Positions 55,442 through 63,526 of a stretch of DNA of 64,000 nucleotides are shown one piece after another. How positions within the stretch are numbered: position 1 is the stretch's first letter; each line of letters starts with the position of its first letter. The position numbers and the translations under genes were made by a program. Under the pieces are notes generated by a model. The model saw only the letters and a list, made by a program, of their open reading frames with translations. It had not been told where the DNA came from and made no database searches. The DNA lies in assembly GCA_035559795.1 (NCBI GenBank), contig DATMAR010000003.1, positions 124,001-188,000 on the forward strand, given 5' to 3'. The stretch is from Fimbriimonadales bacterium (lineage in GTDB: Bacteria > Armatimonadota > Fimbriimonadia > Fimbriimonadales > ATM1).

Positions 55442-56950
55442 TTACAAAGCGGGTTCTTCTTTTCTTTTCCTCTCCGTTATCCTGAGACCCTTCGGGATGA
55501 AGACGAAATCCAACAACCCGAAAAGATACTGCACGAGCAAGGCGAGAACAGCGGCGGGGATCGCCCCTTGGAAAATCGTATTCATGTCGAGAAGATTCAA
55601 TCCGCTGATAATCGGTTCTCCGAGCCCCCCCGCTCCCACGAAAGCCGCCAAAACCGCCGTACCGACATTAATCACAGCGCTCGTTTTGATTCCTGCAAGA
55701 ATAGAACGAGATGCGAGCGGTAAATAAATTTTCAGAAGTTGCGATTTGGGCGGTAAGCCGAGAGCGATGGCAGATTCTTTCAAAGAAGGAGGGATATCCT
55801 GCAACCCCGTCGCAGTATTCCGCACAATGGGAAGCAAACTATAAAGGAAGAGCGCTGTGATGGCGGTTTTTTCGCTGATTCCCAAAAACGGAATCGGCAC
55901 GAGCAGCGCCAAAAGAGCGAGAGAGGGAACTGTTTGAACGACGCCACAAAATCCTAAAATAACTTCGCTGAGCAATCCCGGTTTACTGGCAAAGATTCCA
56001 AGAGGAATTCCTATTGCAATGGCAATTGCGAGAGAAACAGAAACTAAAAAAAGATGCTGTAACGTCCATCGCGCTATGTTCATAGCAACGTTTTGCGTTT
56101 GAGATTCCATCGCGACGCCGGATTTTTCTCGAAAATATAAATCCGCCGCGGCAGTGTAATCTTTAGTTCTTTCCGCCTCTGCATTGAGTTTAATCATCAG
56201 GTTCTCGTCAATAGTTCCTGCTAAAGAATTCAAAACCTTCAACGCATTCTGGGGAATATCGAGACGATACAGCCATACCGCATTGTATTTCGGGAAGAAA
56301 TTCAAATCGTCTTTTAGAATCGTCAAACCGTATTCCGCAATTTTCGCATCGGTAGAATAAACGTCTTTGATATCTATTTCATCGGAAATCAATCCTTGAT
56401 ATCCGATTTGGTGTTCGATAGCGCGCACGTTGGACATTTTCAATCCATAACGCTGTGCCATCGGTCTCCAGCCATCCTTTCTTCCTAAAAATTCAGGAGT
56501 AATCCCCACCCTTAATTCTGGATATTTACGAAGGTCGCTGATTTTGGTTATTCCCAACTTTTGCGCTTTATCTTTTCGCATCGCTAAAGCGTAGGTATTG
56601 TTGAAACCCAATTCTTCGGACATTCCGATTCCGTAGGGTTCGAGTTCGCGTCGGATTTCACGGGCATCGGTCAATCCGGGGCGTTTCAAGATTTCCCCCG
56701 TGAGGGTTCCCGTGTATTCTGGATAGACGGTGATTTCACCCGATTTCAGGGCTTGCCATAGAATCAAAGTTCCTCCCATTCCCTTGCGGTGAGAGGCAGG
56801 AATCCCATTCTCTTGCAACGCCTTTTTCGCGATTTCGCCTAACACATAACTTTCCGTGAATCGTTTCGAACCGATGACTATCGTTCGGTCCTCACCGAAC
56901 CCGAGGATGCACATTGCGAAAAACAAGAGAATCGTGATGCTTCGTTTCAT
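55442..56950 (-). CDS. Fused betaine-type binding protein and ABC permease
   Basis: A 502-residue fusion of the OpuC/ProX/EgtU class. A signal peptide (ITILLFFAMCILGFGED) leads into a substrate-binding domain, about residues 20-275 (GSKRFTESYVLGEIAKKAL, VYPEYTGTL, ELGFNNTYALAMRK, YQGLISDEIDIKDVYSTD). A permease domain follows, about 290-490, with the EAA-like loop SLKESAIALGLPPKSQLLKI and FVGAGGLGEPIISGL. Relatives bind quaternary amines such as glycine betaine, choline or ergothioneine. It overlaps the ATPase gene by four bases (ATGA), which itself is coupled to egtD, so a histidine betaine is the likely substrate class. Confidence 0.88.
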   Translation of the reverse strand: MKRSITILLFFAMCILGFGEDRTIVIGSKRFTESYVLGEIAKKALQENGIPASHRKGMGGTLILWQALKSGEITVYPEYTGTLTGEILKRPGLTDAREIRRELEPYGIGMSEELGFNNTYALAMRKDKAQKLGITKISDLRKYPELRVGITPEFLGRKDGWRPMAQRYGLKMSNVRAIEHQIGYQGLISDEIDIKDVYSTDAKIAEYGLTILKDDLNFFPKYNAVWLYRLDIPQNALKVLNSLAGTIDENLMIKLNAEAERTKDYTAAADLYFREKSGVAMESQTQNVAMNIARWTLQHLFLVSVSLAIAIAIGIPLGIFASKPGLLSEVILGFCGVVQTVPSLALLALLVPIPFLGISEKTAITALFLYSLLPIVRNTATGLQDIPPSLKESAIALGLPPKSQLLKIYLPLASRSILAGIKTSAVINVGTAVLAAFVGAGGLGEPIISGLNLLDMNTIFQGAIPAAVLALLVQYLFGLLDFVFIPKGLRITERKRKEEPAL

Positions 56951-57681
56951 AAAGAATGTATCGTCCTTTGCGCTCGCAAAAAGTCATTCACGAATGGAGA
57001 AACAGGGCGGTTCGTCAGATCTTCCAGAGAACCTTTTTGCACAACTCTACCTTCGTTCATGAGCACGATGACGTCAGCGAAATATGCGGCTTCTCCCATA
57101 TCGTGTGTTACCATGAGCACTGTTTTGCCGAGTCGTTTGAAGATTTCTTTCAAATCGGTTTGCAGAGATGCTCTCACCATCGGGTCGAGTGCTCCCAGCG
57201 GCTCGTCTAATAAAAGAACCTGCGGGTCGAGAATAAGCCCACGCATGAGACTCAGTCTTTGACGCTGCCCCCCCGAGAGTTCGGCAGGATAGCGCTTCAA
57301 TCCGTCTCGCGGAAAATGCGTGAGTTCGCAAAGTTCATCCAGTTTTTTTCGAATCTCTTCTTTCGATAAGCCGAATTCCTTCGCGGCGAGGGTTACGTTT
57401 TCTTCTCCTGTGAGATGCGGAAAAAGTCCTCCATCTTGAATCACGTATCCCATCCGTCTTCGGAGAGTTTCAACTGTCTCCTTCGTAACTTTTGTTCCAT
57501 CGAAGATAATTTCTCCGCTCGATGGTTCGATTAATCCCATCGCCAACTTCAAGAGCGTAGATTTTCCGCATCCGCTCGGTCCGATTAATACGGTGGTTTT
57601 TTCTTTTTCAATTTCGAGCGTCGTCGGATGCAATGCGATGGTGCCGTTGAAAACCTTGCTTACGTTACGAAATTCGATCAT
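56947..57681 (-). CDS. Betaine-type ABC transporter ATP-binding protein
   Basis: A 244-residue ATPase of the OpuCA/EgtV/ProV group. The start is set at the ATG overlapping the egtD stop (TGATG at 57681), where MIEFRNVSKVFNGTIAL is the family N-terminus. Walker A is GPSGCGKSTLLKLAMG, Q-loop YVIQDGGLFPHLTG, signature ELSGGQRQRLSLMRGL, Walker B VLLLDEPLGALDP, and the His switch is in VTHDMGEA. CBS domains found in some relatives are absent. Second gene in the egtD operon. Confidence 0.92.
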   Translation of the reverse strand: MIEFRNVSKVFNGTIALHPTTLEIEKEKTTVLIGPSGCGKSTLLKLAMGLIEPSSGEIIFDGTKVTKETVETLRRRMGYVIQDGGLFPHLTGEENVTLAAKEFGLSKEEIRKKLDELCELTHFPRDGLKRYPAELSGGQRQRLSLMRGLILDPQVLLLDEPLGALDPMVRASLQTDLKEIFKRLGKTVLMVTHDMGEAAYFADVIVLMNEGRVVQKGSLEDLTNRPVSPFVNDFLRAQRTIHSL

Positions 57682-58658
57682 CACTTCGGCTCCAACATGG
57701 CAACGGCGAACCATTCCCTTTCATCGAACCAGATCTTATGCATCTCGAATCCCGACGATTCCGCAATGGCGCGAAATGATTCGCATGTGTATTTATAACT
57801 ATTCTCCGTGTGAATATATTCTCCTTTTTCGAATGGCACAGACATGTTCAATTTTTTTATGCGCGCCGTTTGTTCGCATTCACTTACGAGCCGCATTTCT
57901 ATACGGTGTTGCTTTTCATTATAGATTGCAATATGCGAAAATTTTTCGATTTCGAAATCCCCTTCGAGTTCGCGGTTGATACGAACGAGTAAATTTTTAT
58001 TGAACGCGGCTGTAATCCCTTGGCTATCGTTATACGCCGCTTCGAGTGCCGCTTTCTCTTTGACCATATCGAATCCGACAAGCAGCCTGTCTTGCGTTTC
58101 CGCGATTCTCCTCACGGAAGATAAAAATGATATTGCCTGCGAATTTTCCAAATTACCGATATTGCTTCCCATGAATAAAAAAAGTCTCGCACCAGGATGC
58201 GAAGGGATTCTCGTAATGCTGTCGTTATATTCTCCAGCAATTGCAGTGATGCGAAGAGAAGGATAATCGTCCAATAACTTTTGCGATGCATCTAAAAGAT
58301 CGAATGCGGCAATGTCAATCGAAACGTAGTGCAGTTCGTTCTGCCGAGTCAGAGTTTCTTCGATTAATAAGCGCGTCTTTTTACCGCTACCCCCACCGAA
58401 TTCCACTAAACAGATATTCTCCCCTGCCGCTGCGACGATGTCCCCAGTATGCCTGCTCAAGATCTCCGTCTCCGACCGCGTGAGATAGTATTCCGGAAGG
58501 CGCGTAATCGCTTCGAAGCACTCACACCCGAAAGCGTCATAAAGCAGCCAAGGGGGAAGCCATTTTCGGGAGGCGCTTAAGCCCTCTCTAACCGCAGAGG
58601 CAATGCTTAGCCCCGATTCTTTTCCGAGCGTATTTATCCATTCCAGCCGGTTGGGCAT
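57681..58658 (-). CDS. egtD: Histidine N-alpha-methyltransferase EgtD
   Basis: Trimethylates histidine to hercynine with three S-adenosylmethionine. At 325 residues it is of normal size. AITRLPEYYLTRSETEIL is the family N-terminal block, VEFGGGSGKKTRLLIEETL the SAM-site motif, FMGSNIGNLE follows, and YNDSQGITAAFNKNLLVRIN is the characteristic EgtD segment. EMRLVSECEQ contains the conserved Glu of the substrate pocket region. Hercynine is the precursor of ergothioneine and selenoneine. The gene heads an operon with the transporter and diverges from senA-senB. Confidence 0.95.
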   Translation of the reverse strand: MPNRLEWINTLGKESGLSIASAVREGLSASRKWLPPWLLYDAFGCECFEAITRLPEYYLTRSETEILSRHTGDIVAAAGENICLVEFGGGSGKKTRLLIEETLTRQNELHYVSIDIAAFDLLDASQKLLDDYPSLRITAIAGEYNDSITRIPSHPGARLFLFMGSNIGNLENSQAISFLSSVRRIAETQDRLLVGFDMVKEKAALEAAYNDSQGITAAFNKNLLVRINRELEGDFEIEKFSHIAIYNEKQHRIEMRLVSECEQTARIKKLNMSVPFEKGEYIHTENSYKYTCESFRAIAESSGFEMHKIWFDEREWFAVAMLEPK

Positions 58659-58702
58659 AGTATGCGAAAGGCAGTTTATCGCAGAATAGGGGAAGAGTTT
58701 CT
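58659..58702. promoter_or_regulatory. 44-base divergent region between egtD and senA
   Basis: Only 44 bases separate the two start codons. AGGGGAAGAG eight or so bases before senA is its likely ribosome site. The promoters of both operons must overlap or reach into coding sequence. No clear operator was identified. Confidence 0.5.
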
Positions 58703-59980
58703 ATGCAAGCAAAGCAAATTACCTCCGAACTCCTTATTTCTTGGGTCTGCGACGCCCGGGAGAGGACTCTCATGCTTCACGCCGACCTTTCCGACGAACA
58801 AATGCTGGGTCCCGAGTTAGGGATTATAAACCCGCCTCTTTGGGAAATCGGGCACGTCTCATGGTTCATGGAAAGATGGGTTCTCCGGCACGTATGCGGA
58901 CTACCCCCTCTCGATGAACGCGTAGACGAGTTTTACGATTCCGCCGCAGTCCGTCATGACGACCGCTGGCATCTTCCTCTTTTGACCCGTGAACGCGTTA
59001 TTCGATACTTGCACGACGTGAGAGATGCTGTATGCCGTGTTTTGGAAAAAGGACTGAATGACGATTTGCGATATTTCACGATGCTTTCGGTTTTCCACGA
59101 AGACATGCACACAGAGGCATTCACTTACACGAGGCAAACTCTGGGTTATTCCCCTCCACCGTTTGCAACAGAGCACCCCCCCCAAGGAGGTGTTTTACAA
59201 GGAGATGCAGAAATCCCTGGCGGAAAATTTTTATTAGGCTCTTCGAGAGAGGAGGTGTTCGTTTTCGATAACGAAAAGTGGGAGCACGAGGTTATGGTTC
59301 AGCCATTTCGTATCGCCCGCTCTCAAGTTACCCAAGGGGAGTTTTTGCAATTCGTCGAAGCGGGGGGGTACGAAAACCCGGAGTTTTGGAGCAAAGAAGG
59401 ATGGGCTTGGAGAGAGAAAGCACAAGCAAAATGCCCTTTATATTGGAAGCAAGAAAATGGCGAGTGGCTTCAACGTATTTTCAATCGGTGGCTTCCTTTG
59501 GTCCCCAATCGTGCGATGATTCACGTAAATTATTATGAAGCGGAAGCCTATTGTCGATGGGCGAAAAGAAGATTGCCGACGGAAGCAGAATGGGAAATGG
59601 CGGCATCGTGGGAACCAGAAACAGGAAGGAAAAGACGATATCCATGGGGGGACGAATCTCCTACTCCGAATCGTGCGAACTTGGATTGGCATTATGGGGG
59701 GGTTATCGAAGTCGGCGCATTACAGGATGGAGATAGTCCATTCGGATGTCGGCAAATGCTCGGGAATTCCTGGGAATGGACATCGAGTACATTCTCTCCA
59801 TATCCGGGATTCACGCCGGATCCTTACAAGGAATATTCCCAGCCTTGGTTTTATGATCATAAAGTTCTTAGGGGGGGCGCATGGACGACGCGCTCGAGGC
59901 TCATCCGGAATGCGTATCGAAATTTTTATCGCCCGGATAGAAGGGATGTTTTGGCAGGATTTCGCACTTGCGCGATATGA
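58703..59980 (+). CDS. senA: Selenoneine synthase SenA (EgtB-like)
   Basis: A 425-residue EgtB-superfamily enzyme: an N-terminal DinB-like iron-binding domain and a C-terminal formylglycine-generating-enzyme-like domain. The iron ligands are His51 (PLWEIGHVSWFMER) and His132/His136 in HEDMHTEAF (Hx3HxE). The C-terminal part has GKFLLGSSREE, RRLPTEAEWEMAA and LGNSWEWTSSTFSPYPGF. The ending NFYRPDRRDVLAGFRTCAI is that of the EgtB-related group found with SenB, rather than classical EgtB. It would join hercynine to a selenosugar. It overlaps senB by four bases. Confidence 0.82.
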   Translation: MQAKQITSELLISWVCDARERTLMLHADLSDEQMLGPELGIINPPLWEIGHVSWFMERWVLRHVCGLPPLDERVDEFYDSAAVRHDDRWHLPLLTRERVIRYLHDVRDAVCRVLEKGLNDDLRYFTMLSVFHEDMHTEAFTYTRQTLGYSPPPFATEHPPQGGVLQGDAEIPGGKFLLGSSREEVFVFDNEKWEHEVMVQPFRIARSQVTQGEFLQFVEAGGYENPEFWSKEGWAWREKAQAKCPLYWKQENGEWLQRIFNRWLPLVPNRAMIHVNYYEAEAYCRWAKRRLPTEAEWEMAASWEPETGRKRRYPWGDESPTPNRANLDWHYGGVIEVGALQDGDSPFGCRQMLGNSWEWTSSTFSPYPGFTPDPYKEYSQPWFYDHKVLRGGAWTTRSRLIRNAYRNFYRPDRRDVLAGFRTCAI

Positions 59981-60963
59981 GAATTCTCATCGTTACTCCG
60001 GCTCCGAAAGGTTCGAGACATGGTAATCGCGTTACAGCCACAAGATGGGCAAATATCTTACGCGAGTTAGGACATAGCGTCTCTGTAACGAATCAGTATG
60101 CAAACAATAGATGCGATCTGCTCATCGCTCTCCATGCTCGGAAAAGTTATCCCGCAATTCGAGAATACAAAATAAAATATCCCGATAAGCCATTAATTGT
60201 TGCGCTTACGGGGACGGATGTTTATCAGGATTTGTCGTCGAGCGAAGAGGCGAAACACTCTTTAGAATACGCAGACCGCATCGTAACTCTTCAGCCCTTA
60301 GCGAAGAAAGCTCTGACACCTGAAATCGAAAAAAAAGCAATAGCGATTTTTCAATCGGCGAAGCCTGTTTTACCGAAACCACGCGAGAAGACAAACGTTT
60401 TCGAGGTTTGCGTTTTGTGTCATCTTCGGCGGGTAAAAGACCCTTTGCGTGCCGCATATGCGGCTCGTCTATTACCCGACGAATCGAAAATTCGAATCAT
60501 CCATGTCGGAAAGGCAATCGAAGAGGAATACCGAGGAGAAGCGTTGCAGGAGATGGACAGAAACGGTCGCTATCGCTGGCTGGGCGAAGTGTCTCACAGA
60601 AAAGCGCTTCGAATCTTAGCACGCGCGAAACTGTTAGTGGTCTCTTCGGTCCTAGAAGGGGGGGCTAATGTGGTTTCCGAGGCTATCGTGAACGATGTGC
60701 CCGTGATTAGTAGCAGAATCGAGGGAAGCGTGGGAATCTTGGGAGAAGATTATCCCGGTTATTTCCAGGTGGGGGACACGAAAAAGTTAGCGGAGTCGAT
60801 GTTGCGATGTGAAAAAGACGAAAGGTTTTATCGAGATTTGCAATTTCACTGCTCGCGGCTGCGCCCGCTCTTCACTCCGGGGAAAGAGCGCGATTCATGG
60901 AAAGGATTACTGGACGACCTTATTCAGGCACGCTCAATCCTGGCGCAGAGGGTTCGCGCGTGA
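59977..60963 (+). CDS. senB: Selenosugar synthase SenB (TIGR04348-type glycosyltransferase)
   Basis: A 328-residue GT-B protein. The start is ATG 59977, overlapping the senA stop as ATGA. The group-specific N-terminus HGNRVTATRWANILRELGH is clear, with LIALHARKSYPAIREYK, ALTGTDVYQDLSS, LCHLRRVKDPLRAAYAARLL and LEGGANVVSEAIVNDVPVI. Characterised SenB makes a 1-seleno sugar from selenophosphate and a UDP-sugar. The 3' end overlaps the convergent cytochrome oxidase subunit IV gene by 44 bases. No senC (SelD-like) gene follows. Confidence 0.85.
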   Translation: MRILIVTPAPKGSRHGNRVTATRWANILRELGHSVSVTNQYANNRCDLLIALHARKSYPAIREYKIKYPDKPLIVALTGTDVYQDLSSSEEAKHSLEYADRIVTLQPLAKKALTPEIEKKAIAIFQSAKPVLPKPREKTNVFEVCVLCHLRRVKDPLRAAYAARLLPDESKIRIIHVGKAIEEEYRGEALQEMDRNGRYRWLGEVSHRKALRILARAKLLVVSSVLEGGANVVSEAIVNDVPVISSRIEGSVGILGEDYPGYFQVGDTKKLAESMLRCEKDERFYRDLQFHCSRLRPLFTPGKERDSWKGLLDDLIQARSILAQRVRA

Positions 60964-61228
60964 TGTAGTCGTTCATCGTCAATCCGAACATGATTACCAA
61001 AAAAAGGAAGCCTACTGCTGCCCAAACGTGTGTAAGGCGACCTGAGTAATACAAATGCATAAAGAAAAGAGCCACTAAGGACGTTTTCACCATAGCAACG
61101 AGCATAGCGACGACCGTGTTCCACCTTCCCAAATGCATCGTCGCAACCCAATACGTAACAAAAAGCAATATCATCAAAAGAACATACACTATGAAATAAA
61201 CGCGAACCGGAACAATGTGCATTTGCAT
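60920..61228 (-). CDS. ctaF: Cytochrome c oxidase subunit IV
   Basis: Small membrane subunit (102 residues) of the CtaF/COX4-pro type, with three hydrophobic helices (YFIVYVLLMILLFVTYWVA, VVAMLVAMVKTSLVALFFM and VWAAVGFLFLVIMFGLT). It is the last gene of the oxidase operon, four bases after subunit III. Its C-terminal codons overlap the end of senB on the other strand by 44 bases. Confidence 0.85.
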   Translation of the reverse strand: MQMHIVPVRVYFIVYVLLMILLFVTYWVATMHLGRWNTVVAMLVAMVKTSLVALFFMHLYYSGRLTHVWAAVGFLFLVIMFGLTMNDYITREPSAPGLSVPE

Positions 61229-61232
61229 AACT

Positions 61233-61907
61233 TCACCTACCTATGAGATACAACAACGGGAATAAGAAGATCCAAACGATGTCTACGAAGTGCCAATACA
61301 ACCCTGCCAACTCCACAGGGATGAAATCCTGCCGTTGATTTCGCATATTAATCGTTCGAATAACGAGAGCAATCATGACGATAACACCGATGAGGACGTG
61401 AGCACCGTGGAGCCCCGTCATCGCGAAATAGAGATTGAAAAACATCTGCGCCTTATCGTTCGGGACGCCAGGGTCTCCGAAATTGAAATTCGGTCCTGGG
61501 AAAAGATGATGCTCGAATTTCTCCTTGTATTCGAAATATTTGATGACCAAGAAGGTTATCGCAAAAGCCATCGTAGCGAGAAGGTAGCTGACTTGCGCTT
61601 TCCAACGATTGAGCATCGCACTTCGAACAGCGAGCGCCATTGTGAAACTGCTGGTGAGCAGGACTGCGGTATTGACGCCTCCCAAAACCTTGTCCAATTT
61701 TTCGTGAGCGGCGTACCAAATCTCGGGATACAGTGCACGGTATACGATATATGCGGCGAATAACCCCCCGAAAAACATAATTTCCGTTACCAGGAAAACC
61801 CACATCCCTACCGTGTAGGCTTCTGTTTGTTGCTCGATATCTTCGAACTGGTGTCCGAGTTCGAGTTCGTCTGGATGATGTTCTATTGCTTCTTGGTGAG
61901 TAGTCAT
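61233..61907 (-). CDS. ctaE: Cytochrome c oxidase subunit III
   Basis: A 224-residue membrane subunit with about five helices. GMWVFLVTEIMFFGGLFAAY, FAMTGLHGAHVLIGVIVMI and LAGLYWHFVDIVWIFLFPLL are the subunit III hallmarks. The N-terminal 30 residues are hydrophilic and His/Glu-rich. The start at 61907 overlaps the last base of the subunit I stop codon. Confidence 0.95.
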   Translation of the reverse strand: MTTHQEAIEHHPDELELGHQFEDIEQQTEAYTVGMWVFLVTEIMFFGGLFAAYIVYRALYPEIWYAAHEKLDKVLGGVNTAVLLTSSFTMALAVRSAMLNRWKAQVSYLLATMAFAITFLVIKYFEYKEKFEHHLFPGPNFNFGDPGVPNDKAQMFFNLYFAMTGLHGAHVLIGVIVMIALVIRTINMRNQRQDFIPVELAGLYWHFVDIVWIFLFPLLYLIGR

Positions 61908-63526
61908 TACGCAGCACCTTTCACATTTTCTTCGTAAGCATATGCCTCTTCACGAACTATGGGGCGGTGTTCGAAGTTGTCGGGAATCGGGGGGGTAGCG
62001 GTTTGCCATTCGAGTCCTTTCGCCCCCCACGGATTGGCGGGAGCTTTTTCACCGCAGAAGACGGACCAAATCAAGTAAGTCGCAGTGATTAGATATCCTA
62101 CAGTCAAGATCGAAGCTCCTGCCGATGAAAGCACATGCAAAACTTGCCATTCTTCAGGGTAACTCGCATATCGTCTCGGCATTCCCAAATAACCGAGAAT
62201 GAATTGTGGCAAGAAGGTCAAGTTGAAGCCGATGAACACGACGAGAGCGGAGAGTTTCCCGAAGGCTTCGGGATACATGCGACCCGTAATTTTAGGCCAC
62301 CAGAAGTGCAATCCTCCGAGAAAGCCCATTATCGCCCCCCCAACCATAATGTAGTGGAAATGAGCGACGACGAAATAAGTATCTTGCAATGGAATATCCA
62401 TTCCGAGCGAAGCGAGGTAAAGACCTGTAAGTCCGCCAATCGTAAAAAGCCCTATGAATCCCAAAGCGAAAAGCATAGGAGATTCGAAGCGCACTCTCCC
62501 TTTATAGAGAGTTGCCGTCCAGTTGAAAATTTTTACAGCAGAAGGAATAGCAACTAAAAAGGTAAGAAACGAAAACACGATACTGGCGAATCGGGATTGT
62601 CCGCTGGTAAACAAATGGTGTCCCCAAACTAAAAAACCGATAATAGCGATGGCAATGCTCGAATAAGCCACGAACTCGTATCCGAAGATTTTCCTGTGCG
62701 AAAAGCAGGTAATCAACTCGCTGATAACGCCCATAGCGGGAAGAATCATGATGTAAACCGCAGGATGGGAGTAAAACCAGAAAAGATGCTGAAATAGAAT
62801 CGGGTCTCCACCTTTTGCGGGGTCAAAAATACCGATTCCGAGAACTCGTTCCAGCCCGACTAAAAATAAAGTAATCGCAACTACCGGCGTACCGAGGACC
62901 ATGATTACGCTCGTGGCGTAATGCGCCCAGACAAAGAGCGGAAGCCGATACCAAGTCATTCCGGGCGCACGCATTTTGTGAATCGTCACAATGAAGTTCA
63001 ATCCCGTAAAAATCGAGGAAAACCCTGCGATAAATGCAGCGGCGACCGTTGCGGTAACCGCTGTCTGAGCAAAACTACTGCTGTAAGGAGTGTAAAACGT
63101 CCAACCCGTATCCACACCTCCGACGACGAGGGCTCCGAATGCAATTAACCCCCCCAATGTAAAGATATACCAACTAAACAGATTCAATCTCGGAAACGCT
63201 ACATCTCTCGCGCCGATCATGAGCGGAATCAAAAAGTTTCCGAGAAATGCAGGAATGGATGGAATCAGGAAAAAGAAAATCAGAATTACGCCATGCAGTG
63301 TGAAAAGTTTGTTGTAGGTGTCCGAGGTAAAAAAGTCCGATTTAGGGGTGAGCAGTTCTAAACGAATGAGTGCCGCCATCGTTCCTCCGATGGCGAAAAA
63401 CACACAGATGGTGAGCAAATACAGAATACCGATACGTTTGTGGTCTAAAGTGAACAACCACGATTTGATGCTGTAATCTGCGTTCAGATAATTCTTTTGA
63501 ACCGTCTTACCTCCGGGTTCAGTCAT
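61907..63526 (-). CDS. ctaD: Cytochrome c oxidase subunit I (A2-type)
   Basis: Catalytic subunit of a heme-copper oxidase (539 residues, about twelve helices). Ligands are visible: low-spin heme His in [12 protein letters not shown], CuB site in [17 protein letters not shown], the His-His pair in [11 protein letters not shown], and the heme pair in [11 protein letters not shown]. The YSHPAV sequence in place of GHPEV marks the A2 subtype typical of caa3 oxidases. It overlaps the subunit II gene upstream by eight bases. Confidence 0.97.
   Translation of the reverse strand: MTEPGGKTVQKNYLNADYSIKSWLFTLDHKRIGILYLLTICVFFAIGGTMAALIRLELLTPKSDFFTSDTYNKLFTLHGVILIFFFLIPSIPAFLGNFLIPLMIGARDVAFPRLNLFSWYIFTLGGLIAFGALVVGGVDTGWTFYTPYSSSFAQTAVTATVAAAFIAGFSSIFTGLNFIVTIHKMRAPGMTWYRLPLFVWAHYATSVIMVLGTPVVAITLFLVGLERVLGIGIFDPAKGGDPILFQHLFWFYSHPAVYIMILPAMGVISELITCFSHRKIFGYEFVAYSSIAIAIIGFLVWGHHLFTSGQSRFASIVFSFLTFLVAIPSAVKIFNWTATLYKGRVRFESPMLFALGFIGLFTIGGLTGLYLASLGMDIPLQDTYFVVAHFHYIMVGGAIMGFLGGLHFWWPKITGRMYPEAFGKLSALVVFIGFNLTFLPQFILGYLGMPRRYASYPEEWQVLHVLSSAGASILTVGYLITATYLIWSVFCGEKAPANPWGAKGLEWQTATPPIPDNFEHRPIVREEAYAYEENVKGAA

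Noticed and set aside
58703-59980. Classical EgtB of ergothioneine synthesis
   Set aside because: The C-terminal RRDVLAGFRTCA ending and the adjoining SenB-type glycosyltransferase fit SenA better; EgtB cannot be fully excluded without a tree.
59977-60963. Ordinary GT4 glycosyltransferase of cell-wall or glycan synthesis
   Set aside because: The HGNRVTA-RWA start and the four-base overlap with the EgtB-like gene point to the SenB group.
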